Shown here: positions 27,425 through 36,502 of the stretch, piece after piece
Layout of the letters: each line of letters opens with the position of its first letter
Numbering within the stretch: the stretch's first letter is position 1
Assembly (NCBI GenBank): GCA_022828125.1
Contig: JAJEJD010000020.1
Coordinates: forward strand, 372,001-436,000
Length of the DNA stretch: 64,000 nt
Reading direction: 5' to 3'
Origin: a bacterium
GTDB lineage: Bacteria; UBA8248
Translations under genes and position numbers: made by a program
Notes under the pieces: model-generated
The model's database searches: none
What the model was told of the DNA's origin: nothing
Seen by the model: only the letters and a program-made list of their open reading frames with translations

Positions 27425-27890
27425 CCGAACAGGCGCAGGAGCCCGTCCGGGGACCTGTGTGGCCGGTGGCCGGAATGACGAATGAAGGCATGGCCATAGA
27501 CGGGATTGCCCCGTAGGGGCAACCCTCTGTGGTTGTCCTTTGTCGGGGCGTCAGGACAGGCACGGAGGCCTGTCCCTACGAGACGATGCGGTTTTGGCCG
27601 TCATTCCGGCGAAAGCCGGAATGACGAATGAAAACTTCCCGGCCAACGGGAAATTGCCGTGTAGGGGTCGCATACATGCGACCCACCCCGTGGACACAAA
27701 ACCAGGGCCGCATATATATATGCGGCCCCTACAATCAATTCCACCCGGGTAGGGGGGGGTTGGTTTTCATGCAGGTGAGAGGGCAATCAAACCGACCGAC
27801 GAGGGCTTTTTCAACAGGCCCGAGAAAGGCGCGTTTGTATCGAAGGGCCCGTCCCTGCGCCTCCGTTTCGAACGCGGAACCTCGCGAAGC
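27425..27890. repeat. Repeat-filled gap with several palindromes
   Basis: There is no gene here. It contains a GTAGGGGCAACCC / GGCCTGTCCCTAC composite (27510-27580), a CGTCATTCCGGC hairpin (27599-27625), a GTAGGGGTCGCAT / ATGCGACCC hairpin (about 27661-27686) and a GGGCCGCATATATATATGCGGCCCC hairpin (about 27702-27728). A GCTTTTTCAACAGGCCC end lies near 27805. All are intergenic repeat families seen elsewhere in the window. They lie between the convergent znuA copy 1 and znuB and may also act as terminators. Confidence 0.65.
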
Positions 27891-28685
27891 TCACGCCCTG
27901 CCGGCGAACATCTCCCATGCGTAGCTGAAGAGGAACAACCCCGCCGCCGCCACGACGATGCAGGGCCCCGCGGGCGCGTTCCATTCGACCGACGCCCACA
28001 GGCCGACCCCCACGGAGACGACCCCCGCCAGGACGGCGAGCGCCGCCATCTGCTCGGGCGTGCTGGAGAACCGCCGCGCCGCCGCCGCCGGTATGATGAG
28101 CATCGAGGTGATGAGCAGAATCCCGATCAGTTTCATGGCGATGGCGATGATGAAGGCGATCAGGAGCATGAACACGAGTTTCACGGCGAAGGTCGGGATC
28201 CCCTCGGCGCTCGCCAGCTCCTCGTTCACCGTGACGGCGAGAAGGCCCCGCCACAGCCACGCGAGCACGCCCAGCGCCGCCGCCCCGCCGAGATATATCC
28301 ACCACAAATCCGGCACCCCGACCGCGAGGATGTCCCCGAAGAGATAGCCCATCAGGTCCACCCGGAGCGTCTCCAGCACGCTGACGGCGATGATGCCCAC
28401 CGAAAGCGCCGTGTGCGCCAGGATGCCCAGGAGCGTATCGGTGGAGAGCGTTTTCCGGCTTTGCAGGGCCAGGAGGGCGAGCGCCATGCCGATGCAGGAG
28501 ACGAGGATGCCGAGTCTGAGGTCCACCCCGAAGAGGAACCCTACCGCCACGCCGAGGAGGGCCGTGTGGGACATGGAATTCCCGAAATAGGCCATCTTGC
28601 GCCAGACGATGAAACAGCCCACGGGGCCCGTGACCAGGGCGACGCCCACCCCGCCCATGAGTCCCCTGAACATGAAATCCTCCAT
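27891..28685 (-). CDS. znuB: Zinc ABC transporter permease ZnuB
   Basis: The inner-membrane permease is 264 residues from ATG 28685. It has about eight membrane helices of the ABC-3 family (M-A-Y-F-G-N-S-M-S-H-T-A-L-L-G-V-A, I-G-I-L-L-I-T-S-M-L-I-I-P-A-A). The start overlaps the znuC stop by one base (TGATG), so translation is coupled. It is the last gene of the zur-znuC-znuB unit. The frame upstream of 28685 merely shadows znuC. Confidence 0.92.
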   Translation of the reverse strand: MEDFMFRGLMGGVGVALVTGPVGCFIVWRKMAYFGNSMSHTALLGVAVGFLFGVDLRLGILVSCIGMALALLALQSRKTLSTDTLLGILAHTALSVGIIAVSVLETLRVDLMGYLFGDILAVGVPDLWWIYLGGAAALGVLAWLWRGLLAVTVNEELASAEGIPTFAVKLVFMLLIAFIIAIAMKLIGILLITSMLIIPAAAARRFSSTPEQMAALAVLAGVVSVGVGLWASVEWNAPAGPCIVVAAAGLFLFSYAWEMFAGRA

Positions 28686-29470
28686 CAGTCGCCTCCTTGC
28701 GGGTGGCCGGCTTCTTCGGGTTCGATGGGGAGTATCTCCCCTTCGGGTCCGTGGACGTGATCGTGCCTGTGCTTGTAAACGGCCAGGCTCTCCGCCGCCT
28801 GCTTGCCGAAGAGGGCCAGGTACGCGGGGTGTTTGCTCACGGCTTCGGGATGTCCCGAGCAACAGACGTGCTTGTTGAGGCACACCACGAGGTCGGTGAA
28901 CGCCATGACGAGGTGGAGGTCGTGCGAGATCATGAGGACGCCGCAGCCCCTGTCGTCCCTGATTTTCATGATGAGGCGGTAGAGTTCGGTCTGTCCGTTG
29001 ATGTCCACGTTCTGGATGGGTTCGTCGAGAACGAGCAGATCGGGGTTGCGCAACAGGGCGCGGGCGAGCAGGACGCGCTGGCGCTCCCCGCCGGAGAGGC
29101 TCTGGACGGGATGATCCAGCAGGTTTCTCGCGCCCACCTCATCGAGATGCGCCTCCATCTCCTCGGGTGACGGCTTTTGCGTGAGGCAGAGCAGCCTGCG
29201 CACGGTGAGCGGAAGCGAGGGGTCCACCTCGAAGGCCTGGGGCAGGTAGCCGACCGAGAGGCCCCCGTTCCGGCGGATCTCGCCCGAGTCGGGCGAAAGC
29301 AGCCCGAGCAGCATGCGGACGAGGGTGGTTTTGCCCGCGCCGTTGGGGCCGATGAGGGTGAGAATCTCACCCGCCGATATTTCGAGGTCGATATTTTGGA
29401 GTATCGTCGTCTCGCCGATGCGGAAGTTGAGGTTCGCAACTGAAATGAGGGGAGCCCGCGCGTTATTCAT
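28685..29470 (-). CDS. znuC: Zinc ABC transporter ATPase ZnuC
   Basis: The 261-residue ATPase has Walker A G-P-N-G-A-G-K-T-T, signature L-S-G-G-E-R-Q-R, Walker B L-L-V-L-D-E-P and the I-S-H-D-L-H switch histidine. The C-terminus holds H-K-H/H-D-H-V-H, as in many ZnuC proteins. Two ATGs (29476 and 29470) both lie inside the end of zur, so zur and znuC overlap and are co-translated. V-C-C-S-G-H-P near residue 215 matches zinc/manganese-type ATPases. Confidence 0.92.
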   Translation of the reverse strand: MNNARAPLISVANLNFRIGETTILQNIDLEISAGEILTLIGPNGAGKTTLVRMLLGLLSPDSGEIRRNGGLSVGYLPQAFEVDPSLPLTVRRLLCLTQKPSPEEMEAHLDEVGARNLLDHPVQSLSGGERQRVLLARALLRNPDLLVLDEPIQNVDINGQTELYRLIMKIRDDRGCGVLMISHDLHLVMAFTDLVVCLNKHVCCSGHPEAVSKHPAYLALFGKQAAESLAVYKHRHDHVHGPEGEILPIEPEEAGHPQGGD

Positions 29471-29951
29471 CGTCATAACACTCCTGGCACCGGCCGCTGA
29501 TTTCCATGACGGGCGTCTCCACCAGGAAACCAGCCCGGGTGGCGCTCGCCTCGATGGCCTCGCCGATCGCTTCACTGTGCGTCTCCGCCACGTTTCCGCA
29601 ATCCCGGCAGATGAAGAAAAGCGCTCTGTGGGCGTCCGCCGACATCGCGCAGCCCACGAATGCGTTCATGCTTTCGATGCGGTGGATGAGGCCGTGCTTC
29701 AAGAGAAAATCCAGCGTCCGGTAGACCGTGGGCGGAGCGTTTCGCTCCCCTTCCGCGTTCATTCGCTGGAGTACGTCATAGGCGCCCAGGGGCGCGTGGC
29801 TCTCCCAGATGATCTCCAACACCCGTCTCCTGAGCGGCGTGAGCTTCGCGCCGCGTTCACGGCAAAGCGCCTCCGCTCGTTCAAAGGCGCTCTCGATGCA
29901 GACCCCGTGGTCGTGATCCCTGCCGGGAAAATTCTTGTCGCTCGATGTCAT
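29463..29951 (-). CDS. zur: Zinc uptake regulator Zur (Fur family)
   Basis: The 162-residue protein has a winged-helix N-terminus (L-T-P-L-R-R-R-V-L-E, then P-P-T-V-Y-R-T-L-D-F-L) and a dimerisation domain with the structural zinc site formed by C-R-D-C and C-Q-E-C. H-R-I-E-S and the His-rich start (D-H-D-H-G) supply further ligands. It represses zinc-uptake genes when zinc is bound. It leads the znuCB operon and is divergent from znuA copy 2, with the Zur-like box between, so autoregulation is likely. Confidence 0.9.
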   Translation of the reverse strand: MTSSDKNFPGRDHDHGVCIESAFERAEALCRERGAKLTPLRRRVLEIIWESHAPLGAYDVLQRMNAEGERNAPPTVYRTLDFLLKHGLIHRIESMNAFVGCAMSADAHRALFFICRDCGNVAETHSEAIGEAIEASATRAGFLVETPVMEISGRCQECYDDE

Positions 29952-29961
29952 CTAAATTTCC

Positions 29962-29995
29962 TTGACGGGCAAAATTGCAATGTTATATTATAATG
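29962..29995 (+). promoter_or_regulatory. Zur-like box and promoter of znuA copy 2
   Basis: TGTTATATTATAATG (29981-29995) agrees with 13 of 15 positions of the TGTTATANTATAACA Zur consensus. It covers a -10 (TATATT, 29984-29989) placed 16 bases after TTGACG (29962-29967). The sequence CCTTGACGGGCAA before it is also present upstream of znuA copy 1, so promoter and operator were duplicated with the gene. Being in the divergent gap, it may also control zur. Confidence 0.75.
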
Positions 29996-30041
29996 AAAAA
30001 TAAAGAGTTTCTCAATCCAACAGGTCAAAAGGATCCGACTT

Positions 30042-31229
30042 ATGAAATATATGCTGACCGTCGCGGCTCTGACAATGACCCTGATGACGTCCATTGCAGC
30101 CCCTGCATCGGCCGCGCCCCAGGTGGTGACCTCCATCAAGCCGCTTCATTCGCTGGTATCCGGCGTCATGAAGGGGGTCGGGGAGCCCTACCTTCTGATA
30201 AAAGGCGTCGCCTCGCCGCATACGTTTTCCCTCAAGCCCTCGGACGCCAGAGCGCTCGAAAGAGCGCGCGTGATTTTCTGGGTGGGCGATGTGCTCGCCC
30301 CGGGCCTCGAGCGGCCGCTCGAAATTCTGCCGAAGCGGGCGAAAGTCGTCGCCCTGGGAGAAATGAAGGGTTTGGAGTTGTTGAAGCTCAGGGAAGGCGG
30401 CTTGTGGGAAGGGCACGACGATGATCACGATATGGAGAAACGCGGGAAAGCTGAAGATGATCATCACGACGAGAAAGAAAAAGCCGAGGCCAAGGATGAC
30501 GACCACGAGAAAATGGAAGCCAAGGCGAAAGACGACGATCATCACGAGAAAGCCGAGGCCAAAGAAGAGCATCATGACGAAGAAAAACGCGGCAAAGCTG
30601 AAGATGACGATCACGGCAAGGAAAAGGCCGAGGCCAAAGAAGATCATCACGACGAGAAGGAGAAGGCTGAGGCCAAGGGTGATCACGGCGAGGAAGAAGA
30701 TCATCACGGCGGCTTCGACGCGCACATCTGGCTCGACCCCATGAACGCCAAGAAGTGGGTGGACGCCATCGCCCATGAGCTCGAAGAGGTGGACCCCGGA
30801 AACAAGGAAAAATACGAGGCGAACGCGCGGAATATGAAGGCCCGCATCGACGCCTTGCACGAGGAACTCGCGCGCTCACTCGCGCCCGTGAAGGGCGCGC
30901 CCTACATCGTCTTTCACGATGCGTATCAATACATGGAGAAACGCTACGGGCTGACTCCCATCGGTTCGGTGACGCTGTCTCCCGAGAAAAAGCCGGGCTC
31001 GGCGCGCCTGGTGGCGATTCGCAAGAAGATCAGGGACACGAAATCGATCTGCGTATTCACCGAGCCGCAGTTCCAGCCCAGGCTCGTGAAGGTCATCATG
31101 GAGGGTACGGGGGCCGGAACCGGCGTGCTCGATCCGCTGGGCACGGGAATTCCCGCCGGAGAGGATGCGTATTTCACCCTCATGCGCAACATGGCGAAAT
31201 CGCTCAGGACGTGCCTTTCGGGGAAATAA
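30042..31229 (+). CDS. znuA: Zinc ABC transporter binding protein ZnuA, copy 2
   Basis: This is a 395-residue paralogue of the gene at 26135. It has a signal peptide (M-K-Y-M-L-T-V-A-A-L, cleavage near residue 24), N-lobe with S-P-H-T-F-S-L (His60), a charged loop at about 125-223 and C-lobe beginning D-A-H-I-W-L-D-P. The loop is richer in Glu and Lys than that of copy 1 and has fewer His, so the two may differ in zinc capture. It ends in the short S-G-K tail. It is divergent from zur-znuCB and probably the main partner of that permease. Confidence 0.92.
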   Translation: MKYMLTVAALTMTLMTSIAAPASAAPQVVTSIKPLHSLVSGVMKGVGEPYLLIKGVASPHTFSLKPSDARALERARVIFWVGDVLAPGLERPLEILPKRAKVVALGEMKGLELLKLREGGLWEGHDDDHDMEKRGKAEDDHHDEKEKAEAKDDDHEKMEAKAKDDDHHEKAEAKEEHHDEEKRGKAEDDDHGKEKAEAKEDHHDEKEKAEAKGDHGEEEDHHGGFDAHIWLDPMNAKKWVDAIAHELEEVDPGNKEKYEANARNMKARIDALHEELARSLAPVKGAPYIVFHDAYQYMEKRYGLTPIGSVTLSPEKKPGSARLVAIRKKIRDTKSICVFTEPQFQPRLVKVIMEGTGAGTGVLDPLGTGIPAGEDAYFTLMRNMAKSLRTCLSGK

Positions 31230-31542
31230 TTTAACGCGGCGTTTCCCGGGGATATGGAGCGAGCCCGCCCGGCTCCCCGCGTATTCCCGGTAGCCCGCGC
31301 CTGAATTTTCGTAGTAGCGGTGTCCACTGGCCCGGACGCCGCGGCCGATGATTTTGACGGGAAAGCTGTCCCGACCCCTCTCTGCTGGATGATTCTCCGC
31401 AAAATTCTGTTATTGCGTCTGAAAAAATCGTTGACATACCCCCTTTCGCCTTGTAACTTGACGTACTACCACCATGTTGGATGGGGTGTTACACGAGGCG
31501 CTCCACCAAAGTATTCAGTGAAATAGTGCAGAGTGCTCTCCG
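31230..31542 (+). promoter_or_regulatory. Leader region of the SPFH-permease operon
   Basis: This 313-base gap holds no gene I trust. Its first 100 bases are homologous to the tail of znuA copy 1. Two candidate -35 boxes are seen: TTGACA (31431-31436), with TAACTT 17 bases on, and TTGACG (31459-31464). A TGTAAC and a GTTACA lie 30 bases apart (31452 and about 31488). No box like those before znuA is present, so control by Zur is not evident. Confidence 0.35.
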
Positions 31543-34281
31543 TTGGGGGATGACCGATTGACTGCCGAGTTGGCGAGCCGATTCGCCGATTTTTTCTACT
31601 TTCTGTGGATGTCGTTCCTGCTGCTCTCGCCCATGCTGCTGCTCGGGCTGTTCCTCTCAGGTCTCATCCACGTTTTCATCTCCCGCCAGGCGATTCTCCG
31701 GTGGCTTCGTGATGACAGCCTGAAATCGGTGAGCGTCAGTTCGGCCGTCGGCGTGCCGGTGCCGCTGTGCAGTTGTTCGGTCGTGCCCGTCGTCGCGGAG
31801 ATGCGCAGGAAAGGGGCTTCCCGCTCGTCCTGCATGTCCTTTCTCATAACGGCTCCCGAAACGGGCGCCGATTCGATCCTCGTCACGAACGCCTTCTTCG
31901 GGTGGATAGCGGCGATAGTCCGGCCCGTCATCAGCTTCGTCACCGCGGTCGTCGCGGGCATTTTCTGCATCGGCCTTATCAGAACCGACCAGGGCGAAGT
32001 GCGGGAGGGGGAGCACGATCACGACCATGATCATGAGCACGATCATGACCACGGCCACGGGCATGGTCACGGCCACGATCATGGACATGGGCACGACCAC
32101 GGCCACGACCACGGCGTGCACGAGCCGCTCATGCCGGGCTCGGAGGACTGCTATATCAGCCCCACGCAACTGAAACATGCCATGCGCCGCTGGCTGAGAG
32201 GCGTTTTCGTATCGATACGGAACTGGCGGGCCGCGTCCTGGGTGAAGCCGGATTTCTATCAGGAGGAATTGCTCGTCGACGAGGAATCGGCCGAGACCGC
32301 CCTCGAGCCTGCGCCGGAGGAGGATCGACTGCCGGGATTCAGGACGATCGTCAGGCATATATTCAGCTACGGCTTCATCGAAATCGCGGACGACATCCTC
32401 TTCTCGCTGCTCTTCGGGGTCTTCGTGGGTGGATTCCTCTTTCTGGTGATCCCGAGCGATCTGATGCAGAACGAATACGCCCGCTGGGCGTCCTACCCGA
32501 TCATGGTCATCATCGGGATTCCCCTTTATATCTGCGCTTCCGCGAGCACGCCCATCGCCGCCGCGCTCGTCGCCAAGGGTTTCTCTCCCGGAGCGGCGCT
32601 GATTTTTCTCATGACGGGCCCGGCGACCAATACGGGCACCATCGCGGTCATCATGAACCAGTTCGGCACGCGCTTCGCGTCCATCTATGTCGGCGTCGTC
32701 ATCGTCGTCACCGTCATTTTCGCCGTCCTGATCGACGCCTTTTTCTTCACCACCGGCTTCACGCTTCCCGTGAACCTCGACGCCTCGGACTCGCCCGCTA
32801 TCCTCATCCTGCAATACGGCAGCGCCCTGGCCTTTTTCGCCCTCATCGTATGGCGGTTCCGCGCCGGCGCCTTCCGAACGGGATACGAGGATCTGATGCA
32901 AAACATCCGTTCCATGTCAGCGCCCTGCAAGCACGTGTGGGAACGCCTCACCCGGGGCCGGCCCATACGAGGCGCCTTTTCCCTGAAAACGCCGATGGGC
33001 CTGATGCTCTCGGGTCTGATTCTCCTCATCTACCTCGGCACGGGCTTCACGACGGTGCCTCCCGGCGCGGTCGGCTACGGCCGCCTGTTCGGCAAGGTCC
33101 ACTGGAGGGATCTGGGGCCGGGGCTGCACTATCTCGCTCCCTGGCCCTTCATCGAGGTCGACAAATGGCCGGTCCGGGAAGTGAAGTCCATCATGTCCGG
33201 CGACGTCCACGAATACGTGTCCGGCGACTTGAACCTCGTCTCCCTCACCGTGAACGTGCAGTACCGGGTGAAAGACCCCTTCACCTACCATTATCGGGTC
33301 CTGAACGCGCCGCAAATCATCGAGGACGGCGTCAGGGATCACCTGCGCTCTTTCGTATCCGCCCGGGGCCTGGATCAGTTGCTCAACATTCACCGCGAAA
33401 CCTTGGAGAAGCAGGTCACCCATTTGTTCACGCATTTGTCCGCCGAGGCGGATGAGGGGCATCCGGACGTAGGAGCCTCGGCGTTCAAGAGCGTCGATCT
33501 GGTCAAGGTAAACCTGGCGTCCATCCGCCCCGTGAAAGAGACGATAAGCGCGTTCCGGGAGGTATCGAGCGCGCAGGAGGACAAGGAGCGCATCATCGTC
33601 AACGCGCAGCGGCTCCTGGTGTCGCTCACTCCCCAGGCGCACGGCAACGCCGATTACGAGGTGAAGCAGGCCGACGGCGAGGCGTACCGAAGGGTGAAGG
33701 GCGCCGGGGCGGAGGCCGATGCGCTCCGTCGAGTGTCCGGCGCCGTGCGAAGCGCTCCGGAGGTTCTCCAGAACATGCTGTGGCGCGAGAAACTCGAAAT
33801 CGCGCTCTCGCATAATTCCAAGATCATCGTTCCCGAAAAGGGCAGTCTGGCCAAGGTCGCGCTTTGGAAGAGGAAGTCGCCGGGGACGAGGCATGGCGCC
33901 CACATGCCCGCGCGCGGGAAGCACGCTCCCGGCGAAGATGAAGGTCATGGCGGGAAAAACGGCGCGGGCGGCAAGAGCGGCGGCGAATCGGAAAAATCCA
34001 AGGGCGGCGCGGGCCATGGTGGCGGAAACGGCGAAAAGCAAACCGGCGGCGGCCACGGCGAATCGGCGAAACCGGCGGGCGGCGCGGCTCATGGCGGGAA
34101 CAGCCAGGTGAACGGAAAGAGCGGCGCGGCCAAGTCGGAAAAACCGGGAGGCGAAGCGACCCCCGGCGGGAAAAACAGCGGAAATGAGAGAAGCGCTGCT
34201 CAGGGCGCGGCGGCGAAACAGAACGTCGCGCGCAATGCTTCCATCGCCGGAGCGAATCAAACGGGGAGAGAAAAGAGATGA
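31543..34281 (+). CDS. SO_0444-type permease fused to an SPFH (band 7) domain
   Basis: The protein is 912 residues. TTG 31558, behind GGGGGA, may be the real start instead of TTG 31543. Residues 15-145 form membrane helices with the P-L-C-S-C-S-V-V-P motif (76-79 CSCS) of the permease family that includes ArsP and SO_0444-type Cu/Zn efflux transporters. A His/Asp-only loop follows at 157-193, then a second permease half with C-A-S-A-S-T-P (331-337) and G-P-A-T-N-T-G. From about 485 one more helix leads into an SPFH domain (504-770: V-P-P-G-A-V-G-Y, L-G-P-G-L-H-Y-L-A-P-W-P, then alternating strand and helix). The tail (780-912) is Gly/Lys/His low complexity. Fusing a metal-type permease to an SPFH scaffold is unusual. 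Direction and metal are inferred only. Confidence 0.8.
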   Translation: MGDDRLTAELASRFADFFYFLWMSFLLLSPMLLLGLFLSGLIHVFISRQAILRWLRDDSLKSVSVSSAVGVPVPLCSCSVVPVVAEMRRKGASRSSCMSFLITAPETGADSILVTNAFFGWIAAIVRPVISFVTAVVAGIFCIGLIRTDQGEVREGEHDHDHDHEHDHDHGHGHGHGHDHGHGHDHGHDHGVHEPLMPGSEDCYISPTQLKHAMRRWLRGVFVSIRNWRAASWVKPDFYQEELLVDEESAETALEPAPEEDRLPGFRTIVRHIFSYGFIEIADDILFSLLFGVFVGGFLFLVIPSDLMQNEYARWASYPIMVIIGIPLYICASASTPIAAALVAKGFSPGAALIFLMTGPATNTGTIAVIMNQFGTRFASIYVGVVIVVTVIFAVLIDAFFFTTGFTLPVNLDASDSPAILILQYGSALAFFALIVWRFRAGAFRTGYEDLMQNIRSMSAPCKHVWERLTRGRPIRGAFSLKTPMGLMLSGLILLIYLGTGFTTVPPGAVGYGRLFGKVHWRDLGPGLHYLAPWPFIEVDKWPVREVKSIMSGDVHEYVSGDLNLVSLTVNVQYRVKDPFTYHYRVLNAPQIIEDGVRDHLRSFVSARGLDQLLNIHRETLEKQVTHLFTHLSAEADEGHPDVGASAFKSVDLVKVNLASIRPVKETISAFREVSSAQEDKERIIVNAQRLLVSLTPQAHGNADYEVKQADGEAYRRVKGAGAEADALRRVSGAVRSAPEVLQNMLWREKLEIALSHNSKIIVPEKGSLAKVALWKRKSPGTRHGAHMPARGKHAPGEDEGHGGKNGAGGKSGGESEKSKGGAGHGGGNGEKQTGGGHGESAKPAGGAAHGGNSQVNGKSGAAKSEKPGGEATPGGKNSGNERSAAQGAAAKQNVARNASIAGANQTGREKR

Positions 34282-35189
34282 CCTTCAGCGCAAAGAGAAT
34301 CGTCGCGGCCATCGCCGTGGTCGTCCTGCTCGTCGTAGCCTACGACTGCTTCTTCGTCGTCAACGAGACGCAGCAGGGCGTGCTGACTCACTTCGGCAAA
34401 ATTTCGCCTCCCGTCAGGCAGCCCGGTCTCCACATGAAATGGCCCCGGCCCATATCGAAGGTGTACAAGGTCGACCGGCGCATTCACGCCCTGACCGGCC
34501 TCACCCAGGAACTGATTACCGAAGACCAGAAGAGCGTCCTCGTCGACGGATACCTGCTCTGGCGCGTGCGGGACCCCATTCTCTTCGTCGAAGCGATCCG
34601 TACCGGCAAGAGCGCGACGAACCGGCTCAAGGACCTCTACATGTCGAGCAGCGGCATCATCATCTCCAACAAGGCGCGCGACGCCTTCATCGGTCTGGGT
34701 CTGGAGCATGAGGACCTGAGCGAGGCGTCCGGGAAAATTCTCGCGCTTATCGCGCCCGTCGCGAAGAAAAGGTACGGCGTGGAGGTGGTGCGGACCGGAA
34801 TCGTGGAGTACACGCTGCCGGTGGCGAACCGGCCGAGCGTGATTCAGCGCATGATCTCCGAGCGCGCCCGCATCGCCGCCCGCTACCGGAGCGAGGGGGA
34901 GGAGACGGCGATCCGCATCGAGGCCCGCGCCATCAACGAGCACGAAAAACTCCTGGCCGACGCCCACGCCAAGGCGACGGCCATTCTGGGCAAGGCGGAA
35001 GCCGAGGCGATGGCGCTGCTCGGAGAGGCGTACAAGGCGGACCCGGAGTTCTACAAGTTCATCCGGGCGCTGGACAGCTATGATCTGATAATCGACCGGA
35101 ACACGACTCTCATGCTGCCGGCGGACAACGAACTGTTCAAATACCTCGACAGCAAGGAGATACCCCGCGGGGACGGGACGGGACGATGA
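34278..35189 (+). CDS. HflC-like SPFH membrane protein
   Basis: The protein is 303 residues. One membrane helix (8-28) is followed by the SPFH start V-N-E-T-Q-Q-G-V-L-T-H-F-G-K and P-G-L-H-M-K-W-P, then the long coiled coil (about 200-255) S-E-R-A-R-I-A-A-R-Y-R-S-E-G-E-E typical of HflC. HflK/HflC pairs form cages around FtsH in the inner membrane. The start ATG overlaps the previous stop (ATGA), and the next gene overlaps this one in the same way. Genomes usually carry hflKC beside hflX; here they accompany a permease, so a specialised role is likely. Confidence 0.85.
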   Translation: MTFSAKRIVAAIAVVVLLVVAYDCFFVVNETQQGVLTHFGKISPPVRQPGLHMKWPRPISKVYKVDRRIHALTGLTQELITEDQKSVLVDGYLLWRVRDPILFVEAIRTGKSATNRLKDLYMSSSGIIISNKARDAFIGLGLEHEDLSEASGKILALIAPVAKKRYGVEVVRTGIVEYTLPVANRPSVIQRMISERARIAARYRSEGEETAIRIEARAINEHEKLLADAHAKATAILGKAEAEAMALLGEAYKADPEFYKFIRALDSYDLIIDRNTTLMLPADNELFKYLDSKEIPRGDGTGR

Positions 35190-36502
35190 GCGAATCACAG
35201 TCATTGCCTCCGAGCACCAGAGCCATATACGCCACCTTCGACTACCTCGAGGGGCGCTACAAAAAGATTCTCTGTATCCTCCTCGTCCTGGCCGCTCTCT
35301 ACTTTCTGGCCACCGGCTTCTACGTCGTCAAAAAAGAAGAGCAAGCCGTGCGCACCCGCTTCGGGAAGGTAGTCGACGCCGAAATCGGCCCCGGGCTGGG
35401 CTACGCCGTCCCGCTCATCGAACGAGCGCACGTTCGCCAGGTCAAGAGAATCGTCGGATACCAGATAGGGAGCAGGCGCGGCAGCACGATCAACTTCACG
35501 ATACTCTCCGGAGACCTGAACCTCCTCGAAGCGGACGTGGCAGTTCAGTACAAGATCAAGAACCTGCGCTCCTACCTCTTCGCGGCCTCCGACCCCCGCG
35601 CGATGCTCACCATGCTCGTCCGGGAGGGATTGGTGAAGATCCTGGGCGAAAACTTCATCGACCTGATCTTCACCTCGAACCGCGACGTCATTCAACGGCA
35701 GTTGTCCGATATCGTGAGCAAACGCCTCGAATCGCTGGGCGTCGGGATTGAACTCGTCACGCTGAACATCGTCGAGGTGCGCCCGATCCCCGAGACCCTC
35801 CAGGCGTTCCGCGACGTCAACGACGCCATCGCCGAGCGCGAGCAGGTCGTGAGCCGGGCGAACAGCCAGAGGGAAAAACTCCTCGCCCGCAGCAAGGGCC
35901 AGGCCGAGGCGCTGATCATGAACGCGAAGGCGAACGCCCGCGAACGCCTCGTACAGGCGCGGGGCAGCGTACGCGCCTTCAAGGCGTTGCTGGCCGAATA
36001 CGAGAAGAACCCGAAACAGGTGGCCATCACGCGTTACTGGCAACGCATGCGCGCGATCTTCACCGAGGCGACCCTCTCAGTGGTGAATCCGGGGGCGGAC
36101 TCGACCATCGACATCAACATGCTCGACGGCGTGGCGGGTTTCGCCCCGGCGGATGGGGCAGGCCATGCCCGGGCGGAAATGGTGACGCAAATGCCGCATA
36201 CGGCCGCGGACGGCGACGGACGCCTGAGCAGGGCCACGATGCCGCCCTACATCCACCGGCTCGAAACCACCCGGGCGGACAAGCCGCTGATGCAAGGCCA
36301 GTTCCACAAGAGGCGCTCGGAGCGCGATCACGCGCGGGTGGCCAATCCCCGCTCTCTCATATTCGATACCCCCTCCATATTCTCCCATCGCCACGGCGCG
36401 CGCGGCCGCAGGGGCCTCGGAAACCGGGCGGACCAGAGGCCGATGACGGAGAGGATGCGCGGCGCGGGCGGGAGCAACCATGGGCGCGGGACGGGAAAAT
36501 AA
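35186..36502 (+). CDS. HflK-like SPFH membrane protein
   Basis: The 438-residue protein has a membrane helix at about 28-50 and an SPFH domain starting K-K-E-E-Q-A-V-R-T-R-F-G-K. Its core contains the HflK-like V-Q-Y-K-I-K-N-L-R-S-Y-L-F, and a coiled coil runs from about 205 to 265 (E-R-E-Q-V-V-S-R-A-N-S-Q-R-E). After about residue 320 comes an Arg/His-rich low-complexity tail not found in standard HflK. Its start overlaps the HflC-like stop (ATGA). With the fused SPFH of the first gene, the operon encodes three SPFH domains, enough for a hetero-oligomeric membrane ring. Confidence 0.85.
   Translation: MSESQSLPPSTRAIYATFDYLEGRYKKILCILLVLAALYFLATGFYVVKKEEQAVRTRFGKVVDAEIGPGLGYAVPLIERAHVRQVKRIVGYQIGSRRGSTINFTILSGDLNLLEADVAVQYKIKNLRSYLFAASDPRAMLTMLVREGLVKILGENFIDLIFTSNRDVIQRQLSDIVSKRLESLGVGIELVTLNIVEVRPIPETLQAFRDVNDAIAEREQVVSRANSQREKLLARSKGQAEALIMNAKANARERLVQARGSVRAFKALLAEYEKNPKQVAITRYWQRMRAIFTEATLSVVNPGADSTIDINMLDGVAGFAPADGAGHARAEMVTQMPHTAADGDGRLSRATMPPYIHRLETTRADKPLMQGQFHKRRSERDHARVANPRSLIFDTPSIFSHRHGARGRRGLGNRADQRPMTERMRGAGGSNHGRGTGK

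Noticed and set aside
31452-31493. TGTAAC...GTTACA inverted repeat as an operator
   Set aside because: Only 6-base arms with 30 bases between; such pairs occur by chance.
31657-32901. 414-residue frame opposite the permease gene
   Set aside because: Antisense shadow; repetitive charged composition and no domain.
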